NCBI GenBank assembly: GCA_015061945.1
Contig: SUVP01000001.1
Location: 372,001 to 436,000 of the forward strand
Direction of reading: 5' to 3'
Length of the DNA stretch: 64,000 bases
Source: Opitutales bacterium
GTDB taxonomy: Bacteria > Verrucomicrobiota > Verrucomicrobiia > Opitutales > Intestinicryptomonadaceae
Under the pieces are notes generated by a model. It worked only from the letters and a program-made list of their open reading frames with translations. It did no database searches and was not told the origin of the DNA. Positions 18,289-26,808 of this stretch are shown one piece after another (position 1 is the stretch's first letter; every line of letters starts with the position of its first letter). The translations under genes were made by a program, and so were the position numbers.

Positions 18289-18357
18289 TGTCAAGCGATA
18301 TATACACTAAAAAAAATGCGACAAATAAGCTCAAAAAAATTCAGTAATCGCTTGACA
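18289..18357. promoter_or_regulatory. Divergent promoter region with 11-bp inverted repeat
   Basis: The 208-bp gap between serA and the PEP-CTERM gene contains TGTCAAGCGAT at 18289-18299 and its exact reverse complement ATCGCTTGACA at 18347-18357. Each arm holds a consensus -35 (TTGACA) pointing outward. For the plus strand, TTGACA (18352-18357) is followed after 16 nt by TATTTT (18374-18379). For the minus strand, TTGACA (18289-18294) is followed by a weak TATTTT at about 19 nt. The shared ATCGC prefix suggests either two similar promoters or a bound regulator. Confidence 0.45.
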
Positions 18358-18423
18358 TCAAATTTCGTAAGATTATTTTAAATTTAATTTTAAGTCTTTT
18401 TTACACATTCAAATAAACACATT

Positions 18424-20472
18424 ATGAAACAAATACTATTAGCTTTATCAATCGGAGCCTTTGCTGTGTCGCAATTGTACTCTGCCAATGTTGCAATAAC
18501 AGGTGGAGCAACTGCAGATTCTGCAACGCTCATTTCTACAAAAGTGAGTGAGCTTAATGGCAACACTTTTCTTTGGAAAGGTCTTAATAAAAGTATTGTT
18601 GTCGACCAAATGTCAGACGCATACGTCAGAATTGATACCGATGTATCGATGGTTCAAATTATGCCCAGTGGTGGTGGTGCTCCACACGTTAACGCCAACT
18701 TCATATTCGACAATGGTACGACTATGAATATCACAGGCACGCAAGGTATTAACTTCAATGATTATGGTACGCCCCCTCACACAGCAAGTTATGCGTTGGG
18801 ATACTACTTCTCAACAGCTGAAGGCAATACTGCTACGGTAAATTTAGTAAACCAAACATTCAACCTTGCTTGTTCAGATAACAATTATGGTGGCAATCCA
18901 GACAAATACCAAACATTCGGCAATTTTGGCAGAATAGTTTCTGTTGGCAAAGGTATTACGATGAATTCTACGGGCGACTTCGTCGTAAAAGGAAGTACTC
19001 CTGACGCAAAGATGACATCTTCTGAATTTATCCTCGACGGAACAGTTACATCAAATACAGCACTTGTATTCCGCGACACTGTTCTCACACAAGGTGAAAC
19101 TGGCGTGATTACTGCTACTGGCGACCTAAAAATTGAAAATACTACTGCGTATCTCAATGGTACTCTTTCGGGTGATATGGTATATCTCGGAGGTAATGTA
19201 CAACAAGCTTCGACAAGTAAAATCACTACATCTGCAATTATTTTGACTGGTGGAGATGTCGCACTTAGTGGGTCAGCTCAAACTTCAAGCGAATCTGAAT
19301 TGGTCTTGAAGGTAAATGCCGATACAAACCTTTGGACAAATTCAAATGTTAAAGTTAACGAGCTTAAATTCGGTGCAGGTACAATCAATTTGAATACATC
19401 AATGTCGGCAAATACAATCAATATGTCAAGCAATGACGAGTCGGCAATTAAAACATCTGGCGATGCAAAGTTAACTATCACCGGTGCAACAACACTCGTG
19501 TCCAGTTCAAAATTGACCATCGATGGTGCAGTAGACTTTAATAATACATTGTTTTTAGATCCAAACGGATCATTGACAATCGCAAAAGATGCATCTGTAT
19601 CAATCACTAAAGCAGACGAAGCCTTGGCATTTAGAACAAGCCATAATTCTACAACAAATATCTATGGTGATCTAACAGTTTCAAGTAAAACAGGTAGCTG
19701 GCACTCGACATCTGTAATACTTAGAGGAACTAATGTTATCGATGGAGGCTCGTTGACAGCACTTGCAACAGGTACATATTCAAGCGGTATCCAAGTTAAC
19801 CAAAACGGAACACTCTCGCTTAAAAATGGTGGTTCTGTGTTCACGAACAAAAACGTTTTCTTACAAGTTCAAGATGCTAAATTATCAACCGATGGTACAG
19901 CATCTATCAATGTTGGTGGTTTTATGTTCGCAAATGACACACAGAACAACGCTATCACAATCGCAAAAGCAAGTGAATTGAAATCAAATGCAGTTATTTT
20001 TGCACAAGGCTCTAGCAGTGGTACTACTGGTTCTAAATTAGATTTAAATTTACTTTCAGGCGATTATGAATTTGGTGCAGTTTGGTCTTTGCGTAAAGCT
20101 GAAATAAACCTTTATCTTGGTAAAGACGCAACTGTTTCTTTCGGTAAACTCATACCACAATCAACAGATGCTGTTGCCGACTTAACACTCGTTCTTCACG
20201 ACTTTACTCTCAATACCGTTAAGCTCGGCAATGTTGATAATGATATGATTTCAGGCAACGTTATCAATATTGCGTCATCGGGTAATATCTCACAAACAGT
20301 TACCCTTATTGGCTACGATAAAAGCAATAATCTTCTTGACGCAAACTCATGGTATATCGATAGCAATGGCTTCTTGGCTAACTACGCATTGGCTGTTCCA
20401 GAACCAGCTGAATGGGCTATGATTCTTGGTGGTTTAGCACTCGCACTTGCAGTGTACCGCAGAAGAAAATAG
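18424..20472 (+). CDS. PEP-CTERM sorted, autotransporter-like repetitive surface protein
   Basis: The 682-aa exported protein has an N-terminal signal peptide (LLALSIGAFAVSQLYSAN). The Ser/Thr/Asn/Gly-rich body, full of short beta-strand repeats (TLTIDGAVDF..., GTLSLKNGG..., GSLTIAKDA-like), resembles the beta-helix passenger of autotransporter-associated repeats. A PEP-CTERM sorting signal ends it: VPEPAEWAMILGG, a hydrophobic helix, then YRRRK. In known systems exosortase (EpsH/XrtA) recognises this tail and transfers the protein to the envelope; no exosortase gene is in the window. It is divergent from serA and has its own terminator. The function is unknown; structural or extracellular-matrix roles are the usual inference. 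Confidence 0.85.
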   Translation: MKQILLALSIGAFAVSQLYSANVAITGGATADSATLISTKVSELNGNTFLWKGLNKSIVVDQMSDAYVRIDTDVSMVQIMPSGGGAPHVNANFIFDNGTTMNITGTQGINFNDYGTPPHTASYALGYYFSTAEGNTATVNLVNQTFNLACSDNNYGGNPDKYQTFGNFGRIVSVGKGITMNSTGDFVVKGSTPDAKMTSSEFILDGTVTSNTALVFRDTVLTQGETGVITATGDLKIENTTAYLNGTLSGDMVYLGGNVQQASTSKITTSAIILTGGDVALSGSAQTSSESELVLKVNADTNLWTNSNVKVNELKFGAGTINLNTSMSANTINMSSNDESAIKTSGDAKLTITGATTLVSSSKLTIDGAVDFNNTLFLDPNGSLTIAKDASVSITKADEALAFRTSHNSTTNIYGDLTVSSKTGSWHSTSVILRGTNVIDGGSLTALATGTYSSGIQVNQNGTLSLKNGGSVFTNKNVFLQVQDAKLSTDGTASINVGGFMFANDTQNNAITIAKASELKSNAVIFAQGSSSGTTGSKLDLNLLSGDYEFGAVWSLRKAEINLYLGKDATVSFGKLIPQSTDAVADLTLVLHDFTLNTVKLGNVDNDMISGNVINIASSGNISQTVTLIGYDKSNNLLDANSWYIDSNGFLANYALAVPEPAEWAMILGGLALALAVYRRRK

Positions 20473-20490
20473 TCAAAAACACTTTCACAA

Positions 20491-20520
20491 AACGTCCACT
20501 AACAAGTGGGCGTTTTTTTT
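20491..20520 (+). terminator. Terminator of the PEP-CTERM gene
   Basis: A 10-bp stem AACGTCCACT / AGTGGGCGTT (one G-U pair) with loop AACA is followed by eight T residues. It lies 18 nt after the stop codon. Confidence 0.9.
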
Positions 20521-20563
20521 GTATCTTGCAATTATAAAAAAAATTGATTTTCTATCGCATTTT

Positions 20564-21859
20564 ATGAATAGATTTTCACATATAATTTTCAATATCGTGG
20601 CTGTGTTTTTTTGCGTGTTTGCAAACGCACAAGACTCTGCCCTATTGGAAAGTTTGGTCGAAAAATCTATCCTGACTCCCGAAGAAGCTTTGCAAATAAA
20701 AAAAGAATCGGTTGAAGTTTTACCGACTGAAAATAGCCCCGCAAAAAAACTATCATTTTCGGGAAGATTGCAAACGCAATACTTTATGATTTCTGCCGAT
20801 GATGGTCTTACATCAGACACAATTTCGGCTCTGCAATTACGCCGTGTTTATTTTGGCACCAATGCCATATTTTCCGACACACTCAAGGCAAATATTACTC
20901 TCGATTTGCTCAGTGCAACATCATCTACACATAAACTCGTCAAATTGTATGTCGAAAAAAAATTCGATGTTGATTTCGCATACGGAGATGTAAAAACTGG
21001 TTTCCTTGCTGACAATTTCTCGTACGAAGCTGTTTCGACAAGTAAATCGCTTCTCACAATCGAACGCTCGATTGCATCAAGATATTTTGCCGGCTCATAC
21101 TCAAACTTTGGCAAATATGGATACTCGGGTTATGGCTCGATTGAATTTGGTGGAGAATCGATGGGCGTATTTCTCCGCGCCACACCACGCAACGCTGAAA
21201 AATTAGACATCGGCTTTGCGATTACATCGCCACAAACTTACACAATAACTCCACCAGACGACGGCAGAAATATTCCAGCATTTTGGCTCAATGCAAAATA
21301 TCGCGACTCATTCGATTTTGCTGATGATGTCGTAAAGCTCGAACTTGGTGTGTATACTGGGTTGAAACCGCAAGGGAGCGTAGAAATGTCGCATAAAGAT
21401 GATGTCGGCACAATGTGTGGGGTTAATCCATTTTTCAAAATTACCTCTACACGCCTTACAGTGTGGTCAGATTTTCTTTTTGTAAATATGCAATACGGCA
21501 AAGCCGATATGCAATACGCAAACATTTTTGGGACAAACATAGCAACAGAATATCGTTTTGATATTGGCGATTTTGGTAAGCTCGCACCTGCTTTCAGATT
21601 TGCATATCTCGACACCGACGGACGTGGTTGTCGCATAAGCGATTGTTCGAGACGTGGACCGAACCTCTACTCAGATTTTACTCAGTACTACAACAATGCG
21701 TTATCGCTATATTTTGGTTTAAATTGGTATATCGACAGCGACAACTTGAAGATTCAACTCGGCTACGAACGATACAAATTTTGGGGCGAAGTAAACAATA
21801 ATAACGCTCGCAACACCGATGCAAATTCGCTTCGAGCGATGCTCCAAATAGTATTCTAA
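20564..21859 (+). CDS. Phosphate-selective porin O/P-like outer-membrane protein
   Basis: The 431-aa protein runs from the ATG at 20564. A longer reading would run back through the preceding terminator and is rejected. It has signal peptide FSHIIFNIVAVFFCVFANA, then a short helical segment (ALLESLVEKSILTPEEALQIKKE) of the kind found before the barrel of OprP/OprO-type porins. Alternating beta-strand sequence follows, with the start motif LSFSGRLQTQYFMISADD, LQLRRVYFGTNA, and the terminal strand LRAMLQIVF ending in an aromatic residue. It is predicted to be a trimeric-type porin in the outer membrane; whether it prefers phosphate is not shown. It stands alone between two terminators. Confidence 0.78.
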   Translation: MNRFSHIIFNIVAVFFCVFANAQDSALLESLVEKSILTPEEALQIKKESVEVLPTENSPAKKLSFSGRLQTQYFMISADDGLTSDTISALQLRRVYFGTNAIFSDTLKANITLDLLSATSSTHKLVKLYVEKKFDVDFAYGDVKTGFLADNFSYEAVSTSKSLLTIERSIASRYFAGSYSNFGKYGYSGYGSIEFGGESMGVFLRATPRNAEKLDIGFAITSPQTYTITPPDDGRNIPAFWLNAKYRDSFDFADDVVKLELGVYTGLKPQGSVEMSHKDDVGTMCGVNPFFKITSTRLTVWSDFLFVNMQYGKADMQYANIFGTNIATEYRFDIGDFGKLAPAFRFAYLDTDGRGCRISDCSRRGPNLYSDFTQYYNNALSLYFGLNWYIDSDNLKIQLGYERYKFWGEVNNNNARNTDANSLRAMLQIVF

Positions 21860-21860
21860 A

Positions 21861-21890
21861 AAAACCGTATTCATTTCTGAATACGGTTTT
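21861..21890. terminator. Convergent bidirectional terminator (porin / GH5-like gene)
   Basis: A perfect 13-bp stem (AAAACCGTATTCA paired with TGAATACGGTTTT, loop TTTC) has A-runs on the left and T-rich sequence on the right. It serves the porin on plus and the GH5-like lipoprotein on minus. Confidence 0.9.
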
Positions 21891-21909
21891 GTGTTTGCGA
21901 TACTTTGTT

Positions 21910-23364
21910 TTATTTAAGGTCGATTCTAATTGCAATCGAACGTTTAAATGTCGGCAATTCGACTTTTGGCGAAAGTTTCGCATAAGCCGGACCTGTGCCA
22001 TTCCACAAGTCATACACACGTACATTTGCAATTTCACGATTACCTACAAGCTTCGAGAAATCGATGTTTTCGCCCACAATATCAACAGGCTTTTTGCCAT
22101 CTACAAATTCGCTTTTCCAGTCATTGCTCGAATCGCGTACAAATGCCAAGATTGTTTTCTTGCCGTCGATTGTCCATACACGACATCTTTTTGTATCTAA
22201 GCGAGTCGGCTTGAAATCTTCTGTAATTGGGTTGATTGCTTTTACCAACTGCGAGAATGGCTTGATGTGCTTCCACAATCCGTGCTTGTAAATGTAAACA
22301 TCCCAGTGCCATGGTTGCCCAGAACCAGCAGCCCCTCTAAAGAATGGCGTGTAGAATGCGTCGTGGAAAATTATGCCGTCTTTGTCCATATCGTAAAAAC
22401 GGATTGGTCCAGAGTGGCGAGGCTGTACACCACCTGTTTCTGCCAAATAGGCTGGTTTATTTGGATAGATAATTTTGATTGTGTCGATTGCATCAGCCGA
22501 GAATACATCGACTGGTGCTTGGCAAATTCCATATTTTGCACCTTCGTCGAGATATCTATGGATTGGTGCAATTTCGTTTGTTGTTTCTTTCGAGAAGAAT
22601 TTGTATGTTCGGGCAGAACGATCACCATCAAAACTACCATAGCTATTTACGACAAGATGATTCGGACATTCTTTGCGGAGTTTAGCAAACATTTCTTCTT
22701 GCCAACTCAAGAGTAAATCAGAATACGGTCCTGCGGCAGTTGTATTAAATTCGTTCCAAAGTTCCCATGCATATACGTTTGGATTATCTCGGAACATATC
22801 GGCAAGGAATTTAAAGCGTTTCAAGAATAATTCCTTACCTCTTGCTGAACCAAAATATTCTTTCATTGCCTTAAATTCGCCGTCATACGCCTTGCGTTCA
22901 AAGAGTCCACGAGGCAATCCACTTTCATTTTCATTCGGAATATACTTTCTGATATTTCGGAAGTGCTCTACACAAATTTTCACACGGATATCATATTTTT
23001 GAGCCAAATCCATAAAGCGTTTTACACGTGCGATTTTCTTCGGGTTGTACACGCCAGGTTTTTGGTCTTCGATTTCATAGAATGGGTGCGAAAACCATAC
23101 GCGTACATAATTTCCACCATTTTCGTGAATATTTTTCAGATGAGTTTCAATCATCTCAAAGCACTCTTCTTCGCTCATTTTGTCCCACCAACGTGGGAAG
23201 CTCAAGTTATATCCTATTGCGATATACGGCGTGCCGTCCGACAACTCCGTATAGTTTGGATTTTTATCTGATACTTTTACATACCCACCATTGCTCTGAC
23301 ATCCTGAAAATATCAAGCAAGAGGCGAGTGCCAACATTGATATTAGTTTTGTTTTCATCTTCAT
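21910..23364 (-). CDS. Clan-A (GH5-like) glycoside hydrolase lipoprotein
   Basis: The 484-aa lipoprotein has signal LISMLALASCLIFSGC and mature domain starting GYVKVSDKNPNYTELSDGTPYIAIGYNLS. The TIM barrel includes GGNYVRVWFSHPFYE, acid/base Glu in AWELWNEFNTT (about residue 203), PIHRY, and probable nucleophile Glu in PAYLAETGGVQP (about residue 300). A beta domain follows at ~370-484. The arrangement is that of GH5-type beta-mannanases or cellulases; the substrate is not determinable here. It starts 3 nt after the stop of the SanA/DUF218 gene, so the two are probably co-transcribed. Confidence 0.8.
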   Translation of the reverse strand: MKMKTKLISMLALASCLIFSGCQSNGGYVKVSDKNPNYTELSDGTPYIAIGYNLSFPRWWDKMSEEECFEMIETHLKNIHENGGNYVRVWFSHPFYEIEDQKPGVYNPKKIARVKRFMDLAQKYDIRVKICVEHFRNIRKYIPNENESGLPRGLFERKAYDGEFKAMKEYFGSARGKELFLKRFKFLADMFRDNPNVYAWELWNEFNTTAAGPYSDLLLSWQEEMFAKLRKECPNHLVVNSYGSFDGDRSARTYKFFSKETTNEIAPIHRYLDEGAKYGICQAPVDVFSADAIDTIKIIYPNKPAYLAETGGVQPRHSGPIRFYDMDKDGIIFHDAFYTPFFRGAAGSGQPWHWDVYIYKHGLWKHIKPFSQLVKAINPITEDFKPTRLDTKRCRVWTIDGKKTILAFVRDSSNDWKSEFVDGKKPVDIVGENIDFSKLVGNREIANVRVYDLWNGTGPAYAKLSPKVELPTFKRSIAIRIDLK

Positions 23365-23367
23365 AAA

Positions 23368-24012
23368 TTATTGTTCAAATTTTGGTCGAGAATCTAAAAT
23401 ATAGACATCGAACACAGCTTTTATTCGTGCGAGAATTTCTCGTCTATGGTTTCGCATAGTGTACGATGTATCTTTGGGTGCTTTAGCCGTATACGCAATA
23501 GCATTGTCCATTCCCATATTGCGTGCCAAAAAAAGTGCTCGATAAGAATGATATTTTTGCGTTATGATAATGGGGTCGTTCACGCCAAATTTATTTTTAC
23601 AACGCACGATAGAATCTAACGTTCTAAAGCCAGCAAAATCCAAGATAATATCTTTTTTAGGGACACCTGCCTTGATTAAATCTTCTCGCATAACGGCTGG
23701 TTCGTTGTAATATCGGGTAGCGTTGTCTCCGCTTGCGATAATTTTTTTAATTTTTCCAAGCTGATACAAATGGCTGACGGCTTCAATTCTATATCTATAA
23801 TACGGATTTTCTTTTTTACCCAAAGTATATTTTGATGTTCCCAGCAACAACGCATATTCACGAGGAAGAACGCATCTGATATCGTCAATCGGACGATACG
23901 ATACCACCCACAAATTTATCGCAAGTACAAATAAAAGCACTGCGACAATTCCCCACAAAATAGTTTTTATGCAAACTTTCAAAAACTTCCACATCTGAAA
24001 AAAATTCAACAT
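23368..24012 (-). CDS. SanA/YdcF-like DUF218 membrane protein
   Basis: The 214-aa protein has one N-terminal transmembrane helix (about residues 13-35) and a DUF218 domain. Family motifs are YALLLGTSKYTLGKKENPYYRYRIEAV, KIIASGDNA, AGVPKKDIILDFAGFRTLDSIVR and IITQKYHSYRALFLAR. This matches the SanA (vancomycin high-temperature exclusion) subgroup, linked to envelope barrier function in E. coli, with an unknown reaction. An internal Met at residue 7 is an alternative start. It lies directly upstream of the GH5-like lipoprotein. Confidence 0.85.
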   Translation of the reverse strand: MLNFFQMWKFLKVCIKTILWGIVAVLLFVLAINLWVVSYRPIDDIRCVLPREYALLLGTSKYTLGKKENPYYRYRIEAVSHLYQLGKIKKIIASGDNATRYYNEPAVMREDLIKAGVPKKDIILDFAGFRTLDSIVRCKNKFGVNDPIIITQKYHSYRALFLARNMGMDNAIAYTAKAPKDTSYTMRNHRREILARIKAVFDVYILDSRPKFEQ

Positions 24013-24043
24013 CTAAAATTGATGAAAGTCAATACAACAAAAA

Positions 24044-24105
24044 AGCGAAAAGGCATTTCCTTTTCGCTCGGAAAAAAAAATCGGCATAGGGATTACCTAC
24101 GCCGA
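24044..24105 (-). terminator. Tandem terminators downstream of rhaA
   Basis: Two hairpins follow rhaA on the minus strand. TCGGCGTAGG/CCTATGCCGA (24081-24105) is followed by nine T residues. AGCGAAAAGG/CCTTTTCGCT (24044-24068) is followed by a shorter T-run. The second is also close to the SanA start at 24012. Confidence 0.88.
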
Positions 24106-24117
24106 TAAATTACAAAA

Positions 24118-25371
24118 TTACTTACGCTTAAAAAGTACTTTAGATTCGTACTTCTTGATACCATCAATCATCTTCAAGCCTGTTGGCTTGCCTGCACGAC
24201 GGCAATATTCTTCCCAAACTTCAGATGCTGGCAAGTTGCGTGCTTCTTCAATTAGAGCCAAGCGTGTGCCGTAATCGAAAGCATTTTCAGCTTTCTTCAT
24301 CATTGCGATTGGGTCGAGCAATGCGTTCAACAAGCACTTGCGAGCCGCACGCATACCGATTGCCCATGCAAAGATTCGGTTGATTGATGCGTCAAAGAAG
24401 TCCATACCGATATGAACTTTATCGACAGCACCGCAACGTACAATTTCTTGCATAATTGCGTTTGTATTGTCGTCAGAAATAACAACGTGGTCGCTATCCC
24501 ATCTTACACCACGTGAAACGTGCAAGAGAATTTCTGGGACGAAAAGCAATGCCGACGAGATTTTGTCTGCGATTGTTTCGGTTGGGTGGAAGTGTCCTGA
24601 GTCGAGCGTTAAGAGCATATTGTTCTTAACAGCATAGCCCATAAAGAATTCGTGTGAACCTACAACATAGCTTTCGCTACCGATACCAAAGAGCTTACAT
24701 TCAACTGAATCTTTATTATACTTCTTTGAAATCTTGACTTTCATAATTTTGTCAAGAGAGTCAGCCATACGTTCACGTGGAGCGAGTCTATCAGCTGGGA
24801 AATCTTTCATTCCGTCTGGCATCCAGAAGTTTGTGATGACAGTCTTTCCGAGTGCCTTACCCATTTTTTCAGCAATCTTACGGCAAGCTATACCGTGTTC
24901 AATCCAGAAGTTACGGATACCTTTATCTGCACTTGAAAGTGTAAAGCCGTCGTTCGAGAGTGGGTGCGAGAAGTATGTTGGGTTGAAGTCCATACCCAAG
25001 TTCATCGACTTGCACCAATCTACCCAACCTTTGAAATGTTCATAACTAATTTCGTTGCGGTCAACTTTCTTTCCGCCAAATTCGCCATAGCAAGCGTGTA
25101 CGTTGAGGCGTGTTTGACCTGGAATATATTTCAAAGCTTCTGCGATATCTGCACGGAGCTCATCTGGGTTGCGAGCTTTTCCAGGGAAATTGCCAGTAGT
25201 TTGAATACCACCGCCCGAAAGTTCTGCATCAGGAGTTTCAAATCCGCCGACGTCGTCGCCTTGCCAGCAGTGCATCGACAACGGAATTGCGTCGAGAGTT
25301 TTTAACACTTTTTCTGTATCAACGCCAAACTTGGCGTACGTATCTTTTGCATTTTTATAACTGTTTGCCAT
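24118..25371 (-). CDS. rhaA: L-rhamnose isomerase
   Basis: It interconverts L-rhamnose and L-rhamnulose in the cytoplasm. The 417 aa from the ATG at 25371 (MANSYKNAKDTYAKFGVDTEKVL) match the family length. Hallmarks are PLSMHCWQGDDVGGFE, TTGNFPGKARN, FNPTYFSHPL, WMPDGMKDFPADR, LDSGHFHPTETIADKISS and WDSDHVVI with the metal and substrate ligands. An upstream ATG (25413) would add 14 residues absent from homologues. No rhamnulose kinase or aldolase is in the window, so rhaA stands alone between terminators. It fits the carbohydrate-degrading repertoire around it. Confidence 0.95.
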   Translation of the reverse strand: MANSYKNAKDTYAKFGVDTEKVLKTLDAIPLSMHCWQGDDVGGFETPDAELSGGGIQTTGNFPGKARNPDELRADIAEALKYIPGQTRLNVHACYGEFGGKKVDRNEISYEHFKGWVDWCKSMNLGMDFNPTYFSHPLSNDGFTLSSADKGIRNFWIEHGIACRKIAEKMGKALGKTVITNFWMPDGMKDFPADRLAPRERMADSLDKIMKVKISKKYNKDSVECKLFGIGSESYVVGSHEFFMGYAVKNNMLLTLDSGHFHPTETIADKISSALLFVPEILLHVSRGVRWDSDHVVISDDNTNAIMQEIVRCGAVDKVHIGMDFFDASINRIFAWAIGMRAARKCLLNALLDPIAMMKKAENAFDYGTRLALIEEARNLPASEVWEEYCRRAGKPTGLKMIDGIKKYESKVLFKRK

Positions 25372-25464
25372 ATGAAAAACAAACTTACAATTCGCCTTAA
25401 AGTTGGCAAGCATTTTTTAAACAAAATAAACAAAATCCAACAAACACACCAAAATATACAGATA

Positions 25465-25492
25465 CAAAAAATCCTCCTTTTCTCAGGAGGAT
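25465..25492 (-). terminator. Terminator of lptF/G-purD
   Basis: Arms ATCCTCCT / AGGAGGAT (25471-25478 and 25485-25492) with a 6-nt loop are followed on the minus strand by TTTTTTG. It lies 19 nt past the purD stop. Confidence 0.85.
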
Positions 25493-25511
25493 TCTTCAGA
25501 TTTTTTTTGAT

Positions 25512-26804
25512 TTACTTATTTCTGTTCAACTCGCGATGAGCGATATCTCTGCGGTAGAACGCACCGTCGAACGATACTTTGTTGCACAAGTCGTATGCTT
25601 TTGCCAACGCACCTTCGAGAGTTTTATCTGTGCCAGTCAAGCCCAAGACACGTCCGCCCGATGTTACAATTTCTCCATTTACTTCTTTTGTCCCAGCGTG
25701 GATTATCCATGCACCTTCGGGAATTTCAGAATCCGACGGAAGTTTAATTACATCGCCTTTGCGATATGAATTTGGGTATCCACCAGCACACATCACAACA
25801 ACTGCCGTAAAGCCGTCAAAAATTTCAACTTTCGACTCATCGAGTTCGCCATTAGCTATATCGTTGAGAATTTCGAGGACATCGCTTTTTACCAATGGCA
25901 TCAATACTTGGCATTCAGGGTCGCCAAAGCGGACATTAAATTCAACCACCTTTGCACCATTCTTTGTTATCATAATACCGACATACAAAGTACCACGATA
26001 GTCTATCCCTTCAGCGATAAGCCCTGCGAGAGTCGGTTCGATAATATTCTTGCGGACATCTTCGAGAACAGCTGGCGTTGCCACTGCTGCGGGAGCGTAT
26101 GCACCCATTCCACCAGTATTCAAGCCAGTGTCGCCTTCGCCAACACGTTTGTGGTCTTGGCTTGCAGGGAGCATAACATACTTATCTTTGCAAACCATAA
26201 GCATAATGCTCGCTTCTTCGCCTTCCATTTTTTCTTCGACGACAATTTCTTTTCCGCTATCGCCAAAAGCACCACCTTCGAGCATTTCACGAGCTGCTGA
26301 AATAGCTTCTTCACGAGTTTCTGGAATAACAACGCCCTTGCCTGCCGCAAGACCGCTCGCCTTTACGACGACATCAAACGAAGCATTCTTGATGAATTCA
26401 GATGCCTTATCTGCGTCAGTAAAGTTTTCACCAATTGCTGTTGGGATATTATATTTCTTTAAGAAATTTTTAGAGAAAGCCTTGCTTGCTTCGAGAGTCG
26501 CACCGTCTTTATTTGGTCCATAAACGGCTATTCCTTCAGCACGGAGCTTGTCGGCAAGACCCATTGAAAGTGGAACCTCAGGTCCGCTAATGACGAGATT
26601 AAATCCGCCATCTTTTGCGAGTTTCACGAGTCCGTCAATATCTTCTGCCGAAACATTTGCGACTTCACAATCACGAGATATTCCGCCATTACCTGGAGCA
26701 CATACGAGTTTTGCAAGCATCGGCGAATTTTTAATCGCCTTAACTATTGCGTGTTCTCTGCCACCACTACCTACAACGAGTACATTCAATTTTTCTGATT
26801 TCAT
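25512..26804 (-). CDS. purD: Phosphoribosylamine--glycine ligase
   Basis: An ATP-grasp enzyme joining glycine to phosphoribosylamine, step 2 of purine synthesis. The ATG at 26804 gives 430 aa (MKSEKLNVLVVGSGGREHAIV). Motifs are the N-terminal GSGGREHA, GPEVPLSMGLADKLR, the ATP-grasp segments VVKASGLAAGKGVVI and EEASIMLMV, QDHKRVGEGDTGLNTGGMGAYAP, and VEFNVRFGDPECQ. An upstream ATG at 26840 would run into the previous gene and is rejected. It lies 4 nt after the permease gene. Confidence 0.95.
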   Translation of the reverse strand: MKSEKLNVLVVGSGGREHAIVKAIKNSPMLAKLVCAPGNGGISRDCEVANVSAEDIDGLVKLAKDGGFNLVISGPEVPLSMGLADKLRAEGIAVYGPNKDGATLEASKAFSKNFLKKYNIPTAIGENFTDADKASEFIKNASFDVVVKASGLAAGKGVVIPETREEAISAAREMLEGGAFGDSGKEIVVEEKMEGEEASIMLMVCKDKYVMLPASQDHKRVGEGDTGLNTGGMGAYAPAAVATPAVLEDVRKNIIEPTLAGLIAEGIDYRGTLYVGIMITKNGAKVVEFNVRFGDPECQVLMPLVKSDVLEILNDIANGELDESKVEIFDGFTAVVVMCAGGYPNSYRKGDVIKLPSDSEIPEGAWIIHAGTKEVNGEIVTSGGRVLGLTGTDKTLEGALAKAYDLCNKVSFDGAFYRRDIAHRELNRNK

Positions 26805-26808
26805 AAAT

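Noticed and set aside
20447-20563. Longer start for the porin gene
   Set aside because: The extension runs through the PEP-CTERM gene end and its terminator and lacks a signal peptide; the ATG at 20564 gives a normal one.
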